Shown here piece after piece: positions 8,201-15,071 of a DNA stretch of 21,357 nucleotides; positions within the stretch are counted from its first letter, which is position 1, and the number at the start of each line of letters is the position of its first letter. The stretch lies in contig CAZHGD010000129.1 in NCBI GenBank assembly GCA_964531735.1, forward strand, positions 1 through 21,357, written 5' to 3'. The DNA comes from CAZHGD01 sp964531735 (lineage in GTDB: Bacteria; Armatimonadota; UBA10988). Position numbers and translations under genes: made by a program. The notes below the pieces were generated by a model. The model was given only the letters and a program-made list of their open reading frames with translations. It was not told the origin of the DNA and ran no database searches.

Positions 8201-8718
8201 GTGTAGCCGCTGAACACCTTGCCGCTGGGCCGCAGCTCGATTCGCGACGGCAGGCCCGCCAACTGGCCGGCGTCGTGCGTGACACGGTAGGTGGCCGAAG
8301 TGACCCGCACCACACCGTTCTGCTGGCTGACCACCACCGGCGCCGGCGGCGCCACCGGTCTGGGCGCGTCGGGCGCGGCGGCCAGGAACACCACCAGGTC
8401 GCGGCCCCCGCTGCCCGGCGGCAACAGCACAGTCAGTTCGCCCGCCAACGGATTGGCGGCGTCGCCCAGGCTGTCGAACTGCGTCGGCACCGCCTGCAAG
8501 CCGTTCGGACCGCGCACCGCGGCGACCACGGCGCGCGGCTCGACGATCGCGGCCGGCTGGAAGCAGCGCGCGGCCGCGCGCAGATCGATGGGCGTCACGC
8601 TGAGTTGCGGCCGGTCCCCGCCAAACGCCGGGATCCGTGCGACCAACTGCGGCGCGGCCTCGGCGCCGGCCACACATGAGCCAATGAGTACGGCGAGGCA
8701 GCCCAGGTACTTCCACAT
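5221..8718 (-). CDS. Large exported glycoside hydrolase-like protein (DUF6259-type barrel)
   Basis: The 1165-residue protein starts with a signal sequence (MWKYLGCLAVLIGSCVAGA); cleavage after AEA is likely, though IGSC resembles a lipobox, so a lipoprotein is possible. The N-terminal half is rich in beta strands, as in the beta-sandwich domains that precede glycosidase barrels. The C-terminal half has a (beta/alpha)8-like pattern with IHWYNWHQIPFDTEYPHYDP, a strand ending GVDGVYMDQ (895-903) and TTECNSEPF (950-958). Asp897/Asp902 and Glu952 are candidate catalytic acids. A short beta domain closes the protein. I recognise this as resembling DUF6259 proteins, which are related to GH36/GH101-type barrels; the substrate is unknown. 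ATG at 8718 is chosen for its signal peptide and upstream AGGGAG; the frame is open to 8922, but that part overlaps the methyltransferase. It lies 10 bases from the SGNH gene. Confidence 0.78.
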   Translation of the reverse strand: MWKYLGCLAVLIGSCVAGAEAAPQLVARIPAFGGDRPQLSVTPIDLRAAARCFQPAAIVEPRAVVAAVRGPNGLQAVPTQFDSLGDAANPLAGELTVLLPPGSGGRDLVVFLAAAPDAPRPVAPPAPVVVSQQNGVVRVTSATYRVTHDAGQLAGLPSRIELRPSGKVFSGYTFNDRLWSHQGTEAGKGGYWLVQDQAAKLEVVAAGPLRAVVRVSARYTRGAETPKSQPRAVYTFAYTGHSPLVDLQVACSQEAAAVWDELHVVELHFKDNGFPGWVGGEPTEEGQFTNTKKGWQKTWGGLRDGDSVIGLLGAGVTRFYDGRDEYGIYLHGPWEQWSSESGRYRVSLFLSGAAGSVDALRQAAASNPLPLLLSVLPETTAQAIAAARSRIGSAPAPLAARLGWWARLTETIARSDLDRAHALATSLADDAALRPLAADGRRLDEWFEQRTGLLGLASDQLAVAFESGQLVSLYDVKGDREMLGAPSPLWVLKLREADKKTIEVSPAAWRTAGLKVSPQVVRLGQPRAPGLRLTFRDLPMGQGAAKRPAPEVELDVQLVGPRLTTHLKVNNRTTAAVEHVQTPVVRLGMLGGNGADDVFCFPRGAGEIQQDPVGRGVHWGGLYPSGWSSMQYLAVYDPAGGLYLAAEDPAASTKETFGRGPDGQGTVAYGVEWPLPDMIVPGNDWNQPGEGALELFRGDWYDAAQVYRRWAEAKAQWWPARAKAKQVPQRFRDNAVWVCDGATPYEPNNTVARTLAFARFMGVPTAIHWYNWHQIPFDTEYPHYDPPKARMAEGVKELQRGGVAVMPYINARLWDSWLDDFKQEAHRYATCDEQGKPYLEIYGSKRSVKVKVKNATGEEERTEQQPVALAAMCPVTPYWQDKVRSIVLWLQNEVGVDGVYMDQVAAASPRLCMNKAHGHPLGGGDWWCTQGYWPLLAKLRGAMKSDKFITTECNSEPFMQYYDGYLSWHWQYEHQVPAFSAVYADQVALFSRAYGGGKDADLAMRQKAAQSLVFGEQIGWLSASVINQKGAVFLRECARMRHLLRDWLANGRMVRPPALSGPMPTLTADWQWSGVWPVTLPAVQTGAWRARDGRVVVILANFSPQPVTVTAKLDLADYGYVAGAAPRVTARRTDGDSPAGTWANGVTPPITVPAEQVLAFELAAP

Positions 8719-8749
8719 GACCTTCACGCTCCCTAGCGTCGCTGGCACG

Positions 8750-9493
8750 TCAGTAGCGGTTACAGAACAGGATGCGCCGCGGGCTGGTCGGCCCAAGCGG
8801 GTCCTCGTCATACGACCCGCAACGGGCCACCACCTGCCAGCCGGCCTGTTGCAGCATCGGCTCGATCTCGGCGGCTTCGAACAACCGGACACTGCTCTCG
8901 TAGGTCTCGCAGCGACCGTCATCGAAGACCACCTGCCGCCGCGTCACGGCGCGCCGCACCGGCTCGTGCCACTCATACTGCGTTGCCACCTTGGCGCCGT
9001 CCTTCTCCCAGTAGGCGCTGTCCGGCTGCCGGCGCACGTAGTCGAGGTTGGCCAGATCGAGGATCAGGCGCCCACCGGGTCGCACCACCCGGCCGAACTC
9101 GTCGAGCACGGTCTGATTGTCGGCCACCTGATCGAAGTAGCCCAGGCTGTTGAACATGCAGATGGCCGCGTCGAAACTGGCCGCCGCCAGTGGCAGCGCC
9201 CGCATGTCCGCACGCACCAGGCCGACCCGCGCGCCGCGCGCCGCCGCGGCGCTCCGGGCGATGGTCAGGAACTCGGCGGACAGATCCAGCCCGGTGACTT
9301 GCAGGCCCCAGGTCGCCAACTCCACCGCGTGACGACCGTGGCCACAGGGCAAGTCCAGCAGGCGCGTACCGGCGGGCAGGCCACCCAGGTGTCGGCGCAG
9401 CATGGCCACCTGCACGGCCGTGTCGGCCAGCCGGTAGATGCGCAGATAGTCGAGGCCGAAGTAGCGCTCGAACCAGGGCTGCTCGCCGCTCAC
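8750..9493 (-). CDS. Class I SAM-dependent methyltransferase
   Basis: This is a 247-residue soluble protein with the Rossmann-type methyltransferase signature: motif I LLDLPCGHGRHAVELA (45-60), the acidic end of strand 2 in GLDLS (68-72), motif II-like RADMRALPL (94-102), FDAAICMFNSLGYF (107-120), and the post-motif RVVRPGGRLILDL (135-147). The C-terminal part is rich in strands, as in small-molecule methyltransferases of the Methyltransf_11/25 type. The acceptor substrate cannot be deduced. Start is GTG at 9493, fixed by AGGAGG four bases upstream; the open frame continues to 10261 only by overlapping the TPR gene. The stop of that gene is 14 bases away, so the two are probably translated together. 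There is a 31-base gap to the glycosidase gene. Confidence 0.9.
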   Translation of the reverse strand: MSGEQPWFERYFGLDYLRIYRLADTAVQVAMLRRHLGGLPAGTRLLDLPCGHGRHAVELATWGLQVTGLDLSAEFLTIARSAAAARGARVGLVRADMRALPLAAASFDAAICMFNSLGYFDQVADNQTVLDEFGRVVRPGGRLILDLANLDYVRRQPDSAYWEKDGAKVATQYEWHEPVRRAVTRRQVVFDDGRCETYESSVRLFEAAEIEPMLQQAGWQVVARCGSYDEDPLGPTSPRRILFCNRY

Positions 9494-9497
9494 GGCG

Positions 9498-9503
9498 CCT
9501 CCT
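9498..9503 (-). promoter_or_regulatory. Ribosome binding site deciding the GTG start of the methyltransferase
   Basis: AGGAGG on the minus strand, four bases before GTG at 9493 and within the 14-base gap after the TPR gene. It rejects the longer open frame. Confidence 0.75.
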
Positions 9504-9507
9504 GTGG

Positions 9508-11865
9508 TCAGCGGCGGCCCTTCTTCTCGGTCGCGTCGAGCCGCTCCTGGGCGTAGGTCTGCAACGCGTCCTTGCGCCCGAGGGCGCGGTACTTGCGATA
9601 GCTGTCGCGCGCCTTGTCCACCTGACCGAAGCGCTCGAACAGCACCGCGCGATAGACCAGCGCCGTCGGCAACGGCGGATTGCCCGTCGCCGCCGAATCG
9701 AAGATGGTCATCGCCTCGCCCAACAGCGGCGCGTCGGCACCCTCCAGCGCGGCGCAGAACTCGGCCCAACTCGCGTCTTCCTGACCCTGGTACAGCAGGA
9801 TGTACGAGCGGATCATCCGCGTGGCCGGGGCCTGCGGCTCGTAGTCGTCGGCCAGGCGCAGCAGGCTCAGCGCCTGCGGGTACTGGCCCTTGTAGAACGC
9901 CGCCCGGGCCGCGTCCCGGCAGGTCTCGGGCATGTCCTTCGCGGTGGCGGCCACCAAGGCCACGTCGAGCAACTGCGCCGCGCCGTCCAGGTCGCCCTGG
10001 TACAGCTTCGCGCGCGCCAGGTAGCGGCGCGGCTTGTTCCACGTCGGCTTGAGTTGCACCGCGCGGTCGAACGCCTCGGCCGCCTCGGCGTACATCTGCG
10101 GCCCGAAGGCCATCTTCACCTCGCCGAGGGTCTGATAGCACTCGGCGCGCCGCGCGTCCACCTGGACCGCCCTCTGCGCAGCGTCGAGCGCGGTCTTGAA
10201 CCGCCCGAACGCCAGCCGGGCCTCGGCCAGCTTGGTCCAGACCATCGGCTCGCCGGCGCACTGCTCAGTGCCACGCCGGGCGGTGAACACCGCCTCACTG
10301 ACGAACCGCATCTGCAGATAGGCCTCCGTCAGCGCGACGTAGGCCTCCGGACTGCGCGGGTTCATGGCGATGGCGATCTGCAGCGGCTCCACCGCCTCTT
10401 TCGGCCGCTGCGCAATGAGCAGGGAGTCCGCCAGGCACATCCGCAGCATACGCACCGCCGGCCACTTCTCGACGCCCTGCTTGAGCGCCTTGACGGCGTT
10501 GTCGGGCTGGTTCATCTCGAGGTACAGCTCGGCGATCAGCGCCGGCTCCACCGGCGATGGGCTGTCGAGCGTCAGCGCTTTGCGGAAGGACTCGATGGCG
10601 TCCTCGGACTTTCCGGCCAGCATGAGCACGACACCGAGGTTGTGCTGTTCAGCCGAAACCGGCGGTTGCGCCTCGACCCAGGCGCGCTGCAGGGCCACGG
10701 CGCGGTCCACCTGCCCGACGGCAATCAGCGCCATGGCTGCCATCGGATAGCCGAGATTGAACTTCGGCTCATCGACGATCTGCTGTTCGAAGAACTTGAC
10801 GGCCTGCTCGACATCGCCCAGGTGCGCTTCAGTCGACCGGCGGTACGGCCAAGCGGCGAGGCCCCGCGCCCAGGACTCGATGTTGTAACCGGGCACCTCC
10901 GGCGCGGCCTGCTGGCCACCTTCGCCGCCGGGTTGGCCCGGCTGGCCTGGCTCGCCCGGCATTCCCGGGCCACCCGGCATTCCCGGGCCACCCGGCATTC
11001 CCGGGGCACCGGGCATCCCCGGGGCACCCGGCATACCGGGCGGCGGCCCGCCCGGGCCACCTGGCGCCGGGCCGGCTGGCGGCATACCTGGAGCGCCCGG
11101 TGCACCCGGCATCCCCGGGCCACCCGGGCCACCGGGCATCCCCGGGCCACCTGGGCCACCGGGCATCCCCGGGCCGCCGGGCATGCCGGGAGCACCCGGT
11201 CCGCCCGGTTGCCCGGCGCCACCGGCGCCTTGAGCGTTGGCGTTGTTCCCGGTGCCGATCTTGCCCGCCCAGGCGTCGTAGTACTTGACTACTGCCCGGA
11301 AGGCGTCTTTGGCCTCCACCGCCACCGTCGCGAACGCCTCTTTGCCGTCCGGCTCCCAGGCTTCGCCGTGGATCTTGAACGCGGCATCGGTCTGTTCGTA
11401 GAAGCTCACGAGGATCGTGTCGCCCCCACAAGCCTTGAGCGCGAAGCGCCGGTCCGCGGGGTTTTTCGACGACCGTTTGCCGGTATGCCAGGCCGTCAGC
11501 ACGTCGGCCGGCTGGCCCAGTTGGCGGCATTGGATGCGCGCGCCGGGCTCGGAAGCGAAGAGCGTCGATAGCCCGAGCGACCAGAAGTCACGGTCAGGCT
11601 TGCCCTCGTTGATGAACGGCAGCACCAGCACGTCGCGAACGCGGGCCGTCTGGCCCACCTGACCCAGCGCGCCTTCGCCGCCGGCCTCGGGCTGGCCCGG
11701 CTGGCCCGGTTGCCCCGGTTGGCCGGGCTGCCCCGGCTGCCCCGGACGGCCTGGCCCACCACCGGGCGGCATGCCTCCGGGCGGCGGGCCACCCGGGGGC
11801 TGCGCGAACACCATGGTGGCGCCGATCAACGCTGCCCAGAACGCGCTCCAGCCACAACGGCTCAT
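9508..11865 (-). CDS. Exported protein with collagen-like Gly-X-Pro tracts, TolB-like domain and TPR repeats
   Basis: Domains in order for the 785-residue product: signal peptide (1-21, cleavage before QPPGG); a Gly/Pro-rich tract ending in GRP and six GQP triplets (39-59); a TolB-like domain (about 75-200, VLVLPFINEGKP near the start and FKIHGEAWEPDG near the end, as in TolB-N/adenylate-cyclase-associated modules); a second collagen-like tract of about 29 Gly-X-Pro triplets with two short breaks (218-312); then roughly a dozen TPR-like helical hairpins to the C terminus. TPR proteins act as protein-binding scaffolds; collagen-like tracts may trimerise or act as an extended stalk. Its partner is unknown. 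The ATG at 11865 is preferred to the GTG at 11877 because GGAG lies 6 bases upstream and the signal follows directly. The preceding gene encodes a paralog without collagen tracts, 44 bases away. Function beyond scaffold is not assigned. Confidence 0.85.
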   Translation of the reverse strand: MSRCGWSAFWAALIGATMVFAQPPGGPPPGGMPPGGGPGRPGQPGQPGQPGQPGQPGQPEAGGEGALGQVGQTARVRDVLVLPFINEGKPDRDFWSLGLSTLFASEPGARIQCRQLGQPADVLTAWHTGKRSSKNPADRRFALKACGGDTILVSFYEQTDAAFKIHGEAWEPDGKEAFATVAVEAKDAFRAVVKYYDAWAGKIGTGNNANAQGAGGAGQPGGPGAPGMPGGPGMPGGPGGPGMPGGPGGPGMPGAPGAPGMPPAGPAPGGPGGPPPGMPGAPGMPGAPGMPGGPGMPGGPGMPGEPGQPGQPGGEGGQQAAPEVPGYNIESWARGLAAWPYRRSTEAHLGDVEQAVKFFEQQIVDEPKFNLGYPMAAMALIAVGQVDRAVALQRAWVEAQPPVSAEQHNLGVVLMLAGKSEDAIESFRKALTLDSPSPVEPALIAELYLEMNQPDNAVKALKQGVEKWPAVRMLRMCLADSLLIAQRPKEAVEPLQIAIAMNPRSPEAYVALTEAYLQMRFVSEAVFTARRGTEQCAGEPMVWTKLAEARLAFGRFKTALDAAQRAVQVDARRAECYQTLGEVKMAFGPQMYAEAAEAFDRAVQLKPTWNKPRRYLARAKLYQGDLDGAAQLLDVALVAATAKDMPETCRDAARAAFYKGQYPQALSLLRLADDYEPQAPATRMIRSYILLYQGQEDASWAEFCAALEGADAPLLGEAMTIFDSAATGNPPLPTALVYRAVLFERFGQVDKARDSYRKYRALGRKDALQTYAQERLDATEKKGRR
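10930..11214 (-). repeat. Long collagen-like repeat tract (DNA tandem repeat coding Gly-X-Pro)
   Basis: This in-frame minisatellite is built of 9-base units, with a longer 18-base period in places (GGCATTCCCGGGCCACCC on the plus strand around 10957-10995). It encodes 15 triplets, a PAGPAP break, two triplets, a PP break and 12 triplets. X is mostly Met, Gly or Ala; the third position is Pro in almost every triplet. Near-identical neighbouring units suggest expansion by slippage or unequal recombination. Confidence 0.92.
11689..11751 (-). repeat. Short collagen-like repeat tract (GRP then six GQP)
   Basis: The tract comprises seven consecutive Gly-X-Pro triplets just after the signal peptide and a Gly/Pro-rich stretch. 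X is Arg once and Gln six times, unlike the Met/Ala/Gly use in the longer tract, so the two tracts probably expanded separately. The codons vary only slightly between units. Confidence 0.9.
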
Positions 11866-11871
11866 GGTCGT

Positions 11872-11875
11872 CTCC
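11872..11875 (-). promoter_or_regulatory. Ribosome binding site deciding the ATG start of the collagen-like TPR protein
   Basis: GGAG on the minus strand six bases before ATG 11865. The alternative GTG at 11877 overlaps this site and has none of its own. Confidence 0.6.
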
Positions 11876-11909
11876 ACCGCCCGCCAGGCGCCGCCAGGCT
11901 GGTCGCCGG

Positions 11910-13835
11910 CTAGCCGCCTCCCAGTTGCGCCATCTGGCCACGCACCCAGGCGGCCATCTTCGCGGCGCTATTGCTCGTCAGGAATTCGTTGTATTTGCGG
12001 CGCGCCTCGGCCTTCCTGCCTTGCGCCTGATACAGATATCCCAGGGCCAGCTTGAGGTAGTCGAAGCCGCGCCCGCCCTTCTCCTCGCCCTCGAGGAAGG
12101 CGAGCTGCCGCTGACCCGCGCCCTGGGCGCCCGGATCCAGCTCCAGAGCGGCCGCGTACGCCGCCATGGCCTCTTGCGGCTTGCCGGCGTAGAGCTGGAT
12201 CTGGCCTTCGACATAGCGCGGCTCGGCATCTTTCGGCACCAGTGCCGCGGCCTGCTGCGTGGCTTTGACGCCATCGTCGAAGCGCTGCGCGTAGAGGTAG
12301 ATCTGCGCCAGCTCCAGCCACAGGGCGGGCCGCTCAACGTCGGGCGCAACCTTGATCGCGGCCTGCTGCGCCTCGACTGCCCCGGGATAGTTCGGCTTCT
12401 CGGCGTAGACGCGGGCCTGAGCCAAGTTGCGGTAGCTCTGGAAGGCCTTCGGGTCGAGTTTGACCGCCGCCGTGGCCGCTTTCTCAGCGGTCGCGTAGTC
12501 CGCCTGCGCCAAGGCCACCGCGGCCAGCAGGGCCTGCGCCTTGGCATCAGTGGCGCGCCCGGCCACCACCTTGTCGACGGCCGCCCGCGCCAGGTCGAGT
12601 TTCTCAGCCGCCAGAGCCGACTGCGCCAGCAACTGCTGCGCGTCGAGATCGTCCGGCCGCAACGCCACCAACTGCTGCGCCACGGTCAGCGCGTCGCCCG
12701 CCCGGTTCATCTCCACCAGCGCGCGGATCAGGCCGAAGTAGGCGGCGGGCTCCTTCGGCGCCAAGGCGATGGCGCCCTGGAACGCCTTGACCGCGATCTC
12801 GGGCTTGTGCAGCTCGAGGGCCAGCCGGCCGCGCTCCAGCTTGAAGAAGCGCACGTTCGGCAGCATCGTCGACGCGGTCTCGTACTGCGCCAGCGCCACG
12901 TCCACCTTGCCGATGCGCCGGTACACGTCGGCCAAGGCCACCACCGGCGGAATGGCGCCTTTCGACAGCCGCGCGGCCTCGGCCAGCGGCTTGGTGGCGT
13001 CGACGTCCTTGCCGGCCGCCACCAGAGCTTCGCCGAGCAGCAGGTTGGCGCGCGCTTGCGTGCCGGTGAACGTGGTCGCCCAACGCTGGATGATGGGCAG
13101 CGCCTCGGCCGCCTTGCCCGCGGCCGTCATCACCGCCAGGTAACGCTGGAACAGCAGCCAGTAGTGCGGCTGCCGCCGGAGCGCACGCGTCAGCATCTCT
13201 TCGGCCTTGTCCAGCGAGCCGAGCTGCGCGTGGGCCTTGCCGAAGTACGGCCACTGGTAGAGGCTGGCGCCCAGCACCTGCATCTCGGTGGCCGGAATGG
13301 AATCGGTGCCCAGCACAGGCAGTGGCACATCGGCGACGTTGAGCGCGGCCTTGAGGCAGGCGACCACAATCTGGTCGGCCACGACCGTCGGCAAGGTGCC
13401 CGAGACCGACGGAATCTCGGCCACCGGCTTCGGGCCGGCGTCCGGGTCAATCAGGTCGGCCTTCAGCTCGAAGGTCTCGCCCACCTTGAGCATGGTCGGC
13501 GCGATCAGCAGGTCGGCGTTGAGCTTCTGGGCCACCTCATTGCGCGCCGCAATGGTGGTCGGATCGAGCTTGCCGGTGACCAGGCGGTCGTACAGTTCGG
13601 GCACGTCCTGCAGGCGTGACACCTGGACGCCGTTCAGCTCGCGGATGCGCTCCTGAATGACGTACTGCCAGGTCAGGCGCCAGGTACCGACTTTCGGCTC
13701 ACCGGTCTGGTTCACCGCCGGCAGCACCGCAAAGACACGGAACGGCACTTCCTGGGCCCCCACCAGCGTGGTCGCCAACAGCAGCACTGCCAGCTCGACA
13801 CACCGGCGCCCCACCGGTGCAGTACGGTCAATCAT
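11910..13835 (-). CDS. Exported TolB-like/TPR repeat protein
   Basis: The 641-residue product has a signal peptide (about 1-27, cleavage near VGA-QE). A TolB-like N-terminal domain follows (about 31-170; FAVLPAVNQTGEP at 35-47, AQKLNADLLIAPTMLKVGE at 102-120, LKADLIDPDAGP at 124-135), the layout seen in adenylate-cyclase-type TolB/TPR proteins. From about 190 to the end it is a long array of TPR-like helical pairs (LGSLDKAEEMLTRALRRQP, LDPKAFQSYRNLAQARVYA, ALELDPGAQGAG). It probably lies in the periplasm or at the cell surface as a protein-interaction scaffold. The next gene encodes a paralog of the same layout. The ATG at 13835 is chosen because GGAGG lies 9 bases upstream; the ATG three codons earlier abuts that site. 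The start overlaps the cupin stop by 8 bases, indicating translational coupling. The specific function is unknown. Confidence 0.83.
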   Translation of the reverse strand: MIDRTAPVGRRCVELAVLLLATTLVGAQEVPFRVFAVLPAVNQTGEPKVGTWRLTWQYVIQERIRELNGVQVSRLQDVPELYDRLVTGKLDPTTIAARNEVAQKLNADLLIAPTMLKVGETFELKADLIDPDAGPKPVAEIPSVSGTLPTVVADQIVVACLKAALNVADVPLPVLGTDSIPATEMQVLGASLYQWPYFGKAHAQLGSLDKAEEMLTRALRRQPHYWLLFQRYLAVMTAAGKAAEALPIIQRWATTFTGTQARANLLLGEALVAAGKDVDATKPLAEAARLSKGAIPPVVALADVYRRIGKVDVALAQYETASTMLPNVRFFKLERGRLALELHKPEIAVKAFQGAIALAPKEPAAYFGLIRALVEMNRAGDALTVAQQLVALRPDDLDAQQLLAQSALAAEKLDLARAAVDKVVAGRATDAKAQALLAAVALAQADYATAEKAATAAVKLDPKAFQSYRNLAQARVYAEKPNYPGAVEAQQAAIKVAPDVERPALWLELAQIYLYAQRFDDGVKATQQAAALVPKDAEPRYVEGQIQLYAGKPQEAMAAYAAALELDPGAQGAGQRQLAFLEGEEKGGRGFDYLKLALGYLYQAQGRKAEARRKYNEFLTSNSAAKMAAWVRGQMAQLGGG

Positions 13836-14178
13836 GATACTCATCCTCCGGGTCGAACGGCGGCCGGACGAGGTTGACGATAGTCAGGCCATCCTCGCCG
13901 GGTACCGCTCGGTGACGAGTGCCGGGAGGGATCACCACCATGGTGCCCTCGCGGAGCTCCCGCCGGTCGTCGTCCAACTCGATCCAGCCGTGGCCGCGCA
14001 TGACCACGTACACTTCGCTCTGCCGCCGGTGGTAGTGCGCCCGGCTAGCCTGGCTGATGGCCACCAGGTGCAGACTGCAGTCGCCCAGGTCGGCGCCGGT
14101 CAGCACCCGCTGCGCCTGGCCGCACGGACAGGTCACCGCCGGCACCTCGTCACGATGGCGCACCAACGGGCGGCTCAC
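13828..14178 (-). CDS. Small single-domain cupin protein
   Basis: This 116-residue cytosolic cupin has motif 1, HYHRRQSEVYVVMRGHG (His48, His50, Glu55, Gly62), and motif 2, EGTMVVIPPGTRHRAV (Gly78, Pro85, Gly86, His89), giving the usual 3-His/1-Glu metal site. An unusual CPCG at 17-20 precedes the barrel and might bind metal or act in redox. Cupins of this size include isomerases, dioxygenases and small-ligand sensors, so a specific function cannot be assigned. Start is GTG at 14178 with GGAGG 7 bases upstream, forming a GTGA overlap with the stop of the SAM hydrolase-like gene; the reading frame extends to 14289, but that part lies inside the upstream gene. Its 3' end overlaps the TPR gene by 8 bases. 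Confidence 0.87.
   Translation of the reverse strand: MSRPLVRHRDEVPAVTCPCGQAQRVLTGADLGDCSLHLVAISQASRAHYHRRQSEVYVVMRGHGWIELDDDRRELREGTMVVIPPGTRHRAVPGEDGLTIVNLVRPPFDPEDEYHD
13845..13849 (-). promoter_or_regulatory. Ribosome binding site inside the cupin gene, deciding the TPR protein start
   Basis: GGAGG on the minus strand lies in the last codons of the cupin gene, 9 bases before ATG 13835 and 0 bases before the alternative ATG at 13844. The spacing favours the inner ATG. Confidence 0.65.
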
Positions 14179-15071
14179 CGCTCTGCCTCCGGACGCACCC
14201 GGATGGTCTGCCCGTTCACCGCACCGAGCCGCTCCTTGGCACTGCCGTAGTTGATCGCCACTTCGAGCCGGCCCTCGCTGTTCGGGCACAGCACCAACGG
14301 CCGGCCACGCGGCACTTCACCGTAGGCCCTCACCCACGGCATGGCCGTCCACGGCCCATCGCCCAGACGCACGCGCAACGGCATCCGTTCCCGCCAACCG
14401 GCCGCTTGCAGCAGCTCCCGCCCAATGTTGGTCAGTGCGTTGCCGTAGTGGTCGACGTAGATCACGGTCCCGACCAACTCACCGTTCTCCAGGTGCGGCG
14501 CCACACGCGGCAGTCGCGTCACCTCGGACAGCGCCGGACCGACCTGTTCGATCGGCGTGCCGCCGGCGAGATGGCCGCCGACCGGGCCGAACCAGTCACG
14601 CCCGTGGAAGGACGTCGACTCGGCGCCCGGCCGTTTTAGCCGCTCATTGGTCAGCTCGAACGCCCGGAACCCGGCCGCCCGCTCCAGGACGTCGGTCAGC
14701 AGCCCGTTGTCCGGACACACGAACCGCTTGCCGTCCGGCTGCGTCTCGACCGCGATCTTCTTGCGCGGCGTGCCGACCCCGGGGTCCACCACGACGACGA
14801 ACGTCGTCCCGTTGGGCCAGTACGGCGCCACGCGTCCGAGCAGATACGACGCCGCAGCGACGTCGAAGTTCGGTACTTCGTGCGTCGCATCGAAGATCCG
14901 GGCCTCGGCGCAGGCCGACACGACCACGCCCTTCAGCACGCCGACATAGGAGTCGTGGTTGCCGTAGTCGGTCATCAGCACGACCACGCCGTTCGGCCGC
15001 ACCGGCTCCGCCGCAGGCAAGGCCGCGCTCAGCAGCAGCCCGACCCACAGACACCATCCGCTTCGCTTCAT
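14175..15071 (-). CDS. SAM hydroxide adenosyltransferase (SAM hydrolase, DUF62) family protein with signal peptide
   Basis: The family (SAM_adeno_trans, related to fluorinase/chlorinase) splits S-adenosylmethionine with a nucleophile; the majority use water and give adenosine plus methionine. The 298-residue protein shows MTDYGNHDSYVGVLKG (33-48), DATHEVPNFD (61-70), VDPGVGTPRK (95-104), CPDNGLLT (119-126) and FHGRDWFGP (155-163). Asp96, Arg103 and His156 match the spacing of the Asp-Arg-His triad described for hydroxide adenosyltransferases. Residues 1-21 form an apparent Sec signal (hydrophobic WCLWVGLLLSAALPA, cleavage near PAA), odd for an enzyme of a cytosolic cofactor. ATG 15071 has GGAG 8 bases upstream and forms an ATGA overlap with the peptidase stop; the frame opens to 15182 only by overlap. 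Halide use cannot be judged from sequence alone. Confidence 0.9.
   Translation of the reverse strand: MKRSGWCLWVGLLLSAALPAAEPVRPNGVVVLMTDYGNHDSYVGVLKGVVVSACAEARIFDATHEVPNFDVAAASYLLGRVAPYWPNGTTFVVVVDPGVGTPRKKIAVETQPDGKRFVCPDNGLLTDVLERAAGFRAFELTNERLKRPGAESTSFHGRDWFGPVGGHLAGGTPIEQVGPALSEVTRLPRVAPHLENGELVGTVIYVDHYGNALTNIGRELLQAAGWRERMPLRVRLGDGPWTAMPWVRAYGEVPRGRPLVLCPNSEGRLEVAINYGSAKERLGAVNGQTIRVRPEAER

Noticed and set aside
9494..10261. Longer N terminus for the methyltransferase
   Set aside because: It lies in an alternative frame of the TPR gene, and AGGAGG just before GTG 9493 fixes the start.
10930..11214. CRISPR-like regular repeats
   Set aside because: The units are short, contiguous and in frame, with no unique spacers; they code a collagen-like tract.
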